64,000 nucleotides of DNA. Source: Flammeovirga sp. EKP202. Its GTDB lineage: Bacteria; Bacteroidota; Bacteroidia; Cytophagales; Flammeovirgaceae. The position numbers and the translations under genes are program-made. This document shows positions 60,242 through 64,000 of the stretch, one piece after another (the first letter of the stretch is position 1; each line of letters begins with the position of its first letter). The notes beneath the pieces were generated by a model. That model made no database searches. It was not told the DNA's origin and was given only the letters and a program-made list of their open reading frames with translations. The stretch lies in NCBI RefSeq assembly GCF_014534745.1, contig NZ_JACVVP010000021.1:1-64000 (forward strand), read 5' to 3'.

Positions 60242-61236
60242 GATTTTAATGCTTCAATGAGGTGTTGGTTTGCTGTATTAGATTGCACTGAAAGTCGGAT
60301 AAATTCTCCTTCCAAATTGGTAAAATTAGTCGCATCACGAATCAATATTCCTTTTTCAATGAAATAGTTTTTCAATTCGCTCGCTTTTCCTTTCAATAAT
60401 TTCACTAGGAAATAAGAGGTATTCGTGGATTGTACTTCTATAAAATCAATTCCCTTTAATTGCTCTTGAAAAGCACTTCTTTTTTCTAATAGTTCATCAA
60501 TATCAAAAAGCAATTGATCATAATTCTCAAAAAGAAACTTCCCTGCCGAAAGTGCCAATCCATTTACACTCCAAGGAATTCGAATTGCCTTTAGAGTTTC
60601 AATACTTTTTGCATTAGAAATAATGTACCCTAAACGGAGTCCAGGGATAGTAAAGGTTTTAGTCAGTGATCTTACGATGATCAAATTATCGTATTTTTCA
60701 ACTAAGGGAGCAACAGATGTTGTGGCAGAAGTAAACTCAATATAGGCTTCGTCAATTACGAAGGTAGTTGCTTTATTCTCCTTGATTAGTTTTTCTAATT
60801 CATCAAATGAAAAAACACTTCCCGTTGGATTATTAGGATTGCAGATAAATACCAAATCTGAGCAACGCTCTTGAATCACATTTCGATCCACCACCTGATA
60901 ATTCACTTCATGAATCCTGCAGGCATCTTCATATTCTGAAAAAGTAGGCCCTACAATAGTAGCTAATTTCCCTCTAAACAACTGTGCTATCAGATAAAAG
61001 GCTTCAATAGCTCCATTGGTAAATAAGAAATTATCTGCCGGTTGATGATACCTTTTGGAGGCACACACGGACAGTTCTTCTGCTGCTGGCGAAGGGTAAT
61101 TTTGAATGTTATGGAATTGTTCTTTTAGATGATCTAAAATTGCTGGGGGGCAACCTTTGTAAAAAACGTTGGAGCTGAAGTTGTGTTTGATTTGACCTTT
61201 TATGAGATGAAGATCGTCACCATGTCCGTTTAGCAT
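60232..61236 (-). CDS. cobD: Threonine-phosphate decarboxylase-like aminotransferase (CobD/CobC)
   Basis: A 334-residue class I/II PLP enzyme. NPNNPTGSVFS, the Asp site VIDEAYIEF, and the PLP lysine in RSLTKTFTIPGLRLGY are present, and IRLSVQS carries the substrate Arg near the end. In cobalamin loci this family decarboxylates threonine phosphate to aminopropanol phosphate; by sequence alone it is close to histidinol-phosphate aminotransferases. The position between cbiP and cbiB favours the cobalamin role. It overlaps cbiP by 7 nt. Confidence 0.88.
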   Translation of the reverse strand: MLNGHGDDLHLIKGQIKHNFSSNVFYKGCPPAILDHLKEQFHNIQNYPSPAAEELSVCASKRYHQPADNFLFTNGAIEAFYLIAQLFRGKLATIVGPTFSEYEDACRIHEVNYQVVDRNVIQERCSDLVFICNPNNPTGSVFSFDELEKLIKENKATTFVIDEAYIEFTSATTSVAPLVEKYDNLIIVRSLTKTFTIPGLRLGYIISNAKSIETLKAIRIPWSVNGLALSAGKFLFENYDQLLFDIDELLEKRSAFQEQLKGIDFIEVQSTNTSYFLVKLLKGKASELKNYFIEKGILIRDATNFTNLEGEFIRLSVQSNTANQHLIEALKSWI

Positions 61237-62684
61237 ATATCTTCCATGATTTTATTGATCTCCAAATTCTCCTCTACCCAGTCTGCCAGTTTATCAAACT
61301 GCTCTCCTTTGAACGTCTTATAATCTTGAGCCTCTGCATCTGGAAACTTCCTTTTCAATAGCTCATTGACCACTACTTGATTATCAAAAACACCATGCAG
61401 ATACGTACCCCAACTCAATTTCCTATCAAAAAATCCTTCCTTTATACCTCCAATTGTATTCAATGCAAAAGCTTCCGGCACCAACGTTTCACCCATGTGT
61501 ATCTCATATCCTTCACACACTTCATCGTGATTTTTGAAGGTAAATTGCTGCTGAACGGTTTGTTTATTTTTAGATAAAGTCGTTTCAATATCAAAAATTC
61601 CTAGCCCAAGTTCCTCTTCTTTTTCTCCTTCTACATGATGAGGATCGTAAACTACTTTACCCAACATCTGATAGCCTCCACAAACACCTATGATGGGAAT
61701 TTTATCATACAATTCATGGATTAATTTGTCGATACCTTCTTCTTTCAACTTCGCTAGATCATTCATGGTGTTCTTCGTTCCCGGAAGTACAATCACATCT
61801 GCTTTCTTGAGTTCACCAATATCTCTTGTATAATATAAGTTGATCAGCGGCTCATTTTCTAATGCATGGAAGTCGGTATAATTCGACATATAATAATGCT
61901 TGAGAACCGCCACATTCAAGAATCCCTCTTGGGCAGTGACATTTCTAGTGCTTAAAGCAACAGAATCCTCTTCTTCAATAATAATATCTTGGGCATAAGG
62001 CAACACTCCCAAAACAGGATAGCCCGTCAACTCTTCCAACTTCTTCTTTCCTTCTACAAAAAGGCTTGCGTCCCCTCTAAATTTATTGATGATAATGCCT
62101 TTCAATAACTCCTTTTCCCAATCTTCCAACAAAGCAATCGTGCCATACACACTACCAAATACGCCTCCTCTGTCAATATCTGCCACCAGATAAACACATG
62201 CATTGGCCGCTTTTGCCATACGCATATTTACAATATCTCTGTGCTTTAAATTCAGTTCACTAATACTCCCTGCCCCTTCCATGACAATGGGACCGTATTG
62301 ATCAGCAAGTTTATGAAATGCATTTTGAGCTTCCGCAAAGAGGTGTTTTTTATTTTCTCCCAAGAAATAATCTCTAGCCGACTGATCTCCTACAGGTTTT
62401 CCATGAAGCACCACTTGTGATTTATTTTTCCCGGAAGGTTTTAATAAAACGGGATTCATCTCTACCATCACGGGCAACTGACATGCTTCTGCCTGTACCG
62501 CTTGTGCCCTTCCAATTTCCAATCCATCATAAGTAGCAAAACTATTGAGAGACATGTTTTGAGCTTTAAAAGGAGCGGGTTGATATCCTTTATTTTTCAA
62601 CCAACGACAGATACCTGTGGTGATCCAACTTTTTCCTACGTCAGAACCGGTACCTACCAGCATGATAGGACGCATGTTATTCAT
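61230..62684 (-). CDS. cbiP: Cobyric acid synthase
   Basis: A 484-residue CobQ/CbiP amidotransferase. The ATP domain has LVGTGSDVGKSWITTG, FKAQNMSLNS and GAGSISELNL. The glutaminase domain has VLPGTKNTMNDL, GVCGGYQMLGK with its Cys, and SWGTYLHGVFDN with the His. It amidates side chains b, d, e and g. The start is ATG at 62684 (MNNMRPIMLVG); the second ATG at 62675 is equally possible. It is the first gene of the leftward cobalamin locus and lies outside riboswitch control. Confidence 0.95.
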   Translation of the reverse strand: MNNMRPIMLVGTGSDVGKSWITTGICRWLKNKGYQPAPFKAQNMSLNSFATYDGLEIGRAQAVQAEACQLPVMVEMNPVLLKPSGKNKSQVVLHGKPVGDQSARDYFLGENKKHLFAEAQNAFHKLADQYGPIVMEGAGSISELNLKHRDIVNMRMAKAANACVYLVADIDRGGVFGSVYGTIALLEDWEKELLKGIIINKFRGDASLFVEGKKKLEELTGYPVLGVLPYAQDIIIEEEDSVALSTRNVTAQEGFLNVAVLKHYYMSNYTDFHALENEPLINLYYTRDIGELKKADVIVLPGTKNTMNDLAKLKEEGIDKLIHELYDKIPIIGVCGGYQMLGKVVYDPHHVEGEKEEELGLGIFDIETTLSKNKQTVQQQFTFKNHDEVCEGYEIHMGETLVPEAFALNTIGGIKEGFFDRKLSWGTYLHGVFDNQVVVNELLKRKFPDAEAQDYKTFKGEQFDKLADWVEENLEINKIMEDIC

Positions 62685-62942
62685 TTTAGTTTGATGTTAA
62701 TTTGGGCTAAGTACTCTGGTGATCAATTAAACTATACTTTAATTTTGAAAAGAGTAATTAGTCATATTTTTTATAAATCTTGGTTACTTCTTAATTCAAT
62801 ATCAAAGTAAGATGAATGAAATGTATAGCGAACTAAGAAATATGACACTAAGGTAAATAATATTTTTTGATGGATGGGTTAGTAATCTTTTTAAAGGACT
62901 CTAATTAATGTCATGTTTTTTTTCAGAGAAGTGATTAAGAAA
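62685..62942. other. Upstream region of cbiP, gene-free
   Basis: About 258 AT-rich bases. No B12 box or riboswitch is seen. A minus-strand TTACTTTG near 62803 is one mismatch from a -7 element. No gene is apparent. Confidence 0.45.
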
Positions 62943-62981
62943 TAAAAAAAGTGATACCGCCTAAAAATAGACGGCATCACC
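62943..62981 (-). terminator. Terminator after the GH48 gene
   Basis: An 11-bp stem with two mismatches (GTGATACCGCC with GACGGCATCAC) is followed on the minus strand by a run of seven T. Confidence 0.8.
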
Positions 62982-63022
62982 CATAATTGACAATTGAATC
63001 TAAATCACTACTACGCTAATGA

Positions 63023-64000
63023 TTATCTTTTAATGACCTTCTTACGAAGGACTTCATTTTTCTCATGATTAATAATCTCGAAAACATATGTTCCTGAAGG
63101 GAGATCCGATAAGGATACTTCTATAGTACTGATGCTTTCTAAATTATCGATTGCTTTTACATGATGTCCTAATAAATTGTAGACATTAATAGTAGCGTTT
63201 CCAACAGCTCTATTCAATGCAATTTTAATAGTGCTCGATGTTGGGTTAGGACTAAGGACGGCATTTAAGCTTTCCGCTTCAAATGCTGAATCCAATGGTT
63301 TTTGAGTATTTATTCTTTCTGCAGATGACACATCATTTCCACCGAAGAAGAAACCGTATTCTGCATTGGCTAATGCCACTTCAATTTGTGCCCAACCTCT
63401 ATGGTAACGTTGTGTGTAAGGCTCTCCCGCCAAGTAAGCCGCTTCTAATCTTGCAAACTCAGGATCGTCTTTGTATTGAGGACGAATATCTAAGAATGAC
63501 ATTCCAGATTGAATTGTCGCTCCACTTGGTAATGTACCTGTAAACGTTTCTGGAACATATACTTCTTGCTCAAAGATTCTCGCAAAATCAGCTCTCTCTT
63601 CTAATGAGGCAACACCTTTGTCATCACGGTAAGTTACCCACATTCTGTCTAAGATCTCTTTTGCTAAATATTGAGCGGCTGTATCAAGTGTAGCATACTT
63701 TTCAGTAGCAGCTGCATAGTAGATCAATGTTTTTGCTAAAGAAGCAGCCACACCTAAATCTTGATTATAGCTTGTCACCGTTACGTGAAGATTCGCATTG
63801 CTACCTGGATTTGCAGGATCCCAAGTATCAGGCTCTCCTGTCCACTCTAAACCAGCAGGAATATCAAAATCATTATCACCTACTAATACAGTTTCGTTGA
63901 CAGCCCACTGTGCCCACTTCGTGATCAAGTCTCTCGCTCTAGGATCATTGTTGATATAGTACAACTCGGCAATACGCTCCATTGACCATACTTGCCATCC
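63023..64000 (-). CDS. GH48 cellulase-family protein, C-terminal part, with type IX secretion tail (partial)
   Basis: The frame is open to the window edge, giving 325 C-terminal residues. GWQVWSMERIAELYY, LEWTGEPDTWDP, NLHVTVTSYNQDLGVAASLAKTLIYYAA, FLDIRPQYKDDPEF and YHRGWAQIEVALANAEYGFFF match the end of the GH48 barrel, a family of reducing-end cellobiohydrolases. The last 80 residues are a type A sorting domain (LSPNPTSSTIKIAL, INVYNLLG, LPSGTYVFEI, ending VIKR), so the enzyme should leave by type IX secretion. The catalytic N-terminal part lies outside the window. In known cellulases the aromatic positions near YHRFW line the substrate tunnel; here it reads YHRGW. Confidence 0.88.
   Translation of the reverse strand, partial: GWQVWSMERIAELYYINNDPRARDLITKWAQWAVNETVLVGDNDFDIPAGLEWTGEPDTWDPANPGSNANLHVTVTSYNQDLGVAASLAKTLIYYAAATEKYATLDTAAQYLAKEILDRMWVTYRDDKGVASLEERADFARIFEQEVYVPETFTGTLPSGATIQSGMSFLDIRPQYKDDPEFARLEAAYLAGEPYTQRYHRGWAQIEVALANAEYGFFFGGNDVSSAERINTQKPLDSAFEAESLNAVLSPNPTSSTIKIALNRAVGNATINVYNLLGHHVKAIDNLESISTIEVSLSDLPSGTYVFEIINHEKNEVLRKKVIKR

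Noticed and set aside
62685-63000. Second cobalamin riboswitch before cbiP
   Set aside because: No B12 box or the GGTGAAAATCC-type core is present on the minus strand.
1-64000. Search by eye for a CRISPR array, a Cas gene or a gRAMP/Cas7-11 gene to go with the TPR-CHAT protein
   Set aside because: No regularly spaced direct repeats and no Cas-like protein were seen; the parallel with Craspase is one of gene logic only.

Overview
The window looks like chromosomal DNA of a low-GC member of the Bacteroidota, most likely a marine, gliding Cytophagales relative (Flammeovirga-like; this is inferred from style, not proven). The support is: several promoters of the Bacteroidota type (-33 TTTG, 19 bp, -7 TAnnTTTG), a type IX secretion C-terminal sorting domain, an outer-membrane beta-barrel of the CarboxypepD_reg/TonB-plug type, a FecR protein with a DUF4974-like end, YceI-like exported proteins, and a TTG-started glmM.

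Region by region. 1-3240: tRNA-Asn, engB, a saccharopine dehydrogenase and a MarC protein. 3246-13701: an AT-rich accessory block in two divergent halves. Leftward (from 9913 down to 3246) runs a small lipoprotein, a radical SAM/SPASM enzyme, a 66-residue double-glycine peptide precursor with three cysteines, a C39-peptidase ABC exporter and an outer-membrane barrel; together these form a plausible RiPP natural-product cluster. Rightward (9986-13701) runs a TPR-CHAT (caspase-like) protein, an ECF sigma factor and a single-pass membrane protein, closed by a terminator. 13768-18969: small exported proteins, a PAS histidine kinase and a barrel protein. 19264-22926: rpsL-rpsG-fusA-rpsJ, which ends in a strong terminator instead of running into the S10 operon. 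22938-37943: FecR, a two-TM protein, a fused trehalose-6-phosphate synthase/phosphatase, a repeat-rich gene-free stretch ending in a terminator (possible small RNA), a PaaE-like reductase, YceI proteins, comEC, glmM, a cysteine desulfurase and enolase.

38236-62684 is a nearly complete cobalamin biosynthesis locus, all leftward. The upstream group (cobyric acid synthase, threonine-phosphate decarboxylase-like enzyme, CbiB, a small P-loop ATPase) is followed by a consensus promoter, a cobalamin riboswitch and an intrinsic terminator. After these come 17 genes: a [2Fe-2S] protein, a Rossmann protein, cbiX, cbiL, cobJ-cbiC fusion, cbiET, cbiG-cbiF fusion, cbiJ, cbiD, a cobalt permease, a fused ChlI/ChlD protein, cobU, cobyrinate diamide synthase, the adenosyltransferase, a His-rich CobW GTPase, a half-size MFS protein and cobN. 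Ring-contraction genes are of the early-cobalt (anaerobic) type, yet CobN and a ChlID partner are also present. cobS, cobT and cobA are not in the window. Two gaps in the operon hold inverted-repeat elements.

The right edge holds the C-terminal part of a GH48 cellulase-family protein with a type IX secretion tail. The most interesting candidate system is the TPR-CHAT / ECF sigma / membrane-protein trio beside the RiPP-like cluster, whose layout recalls the protease-sigma logic of Craspase without any CRISPR component.
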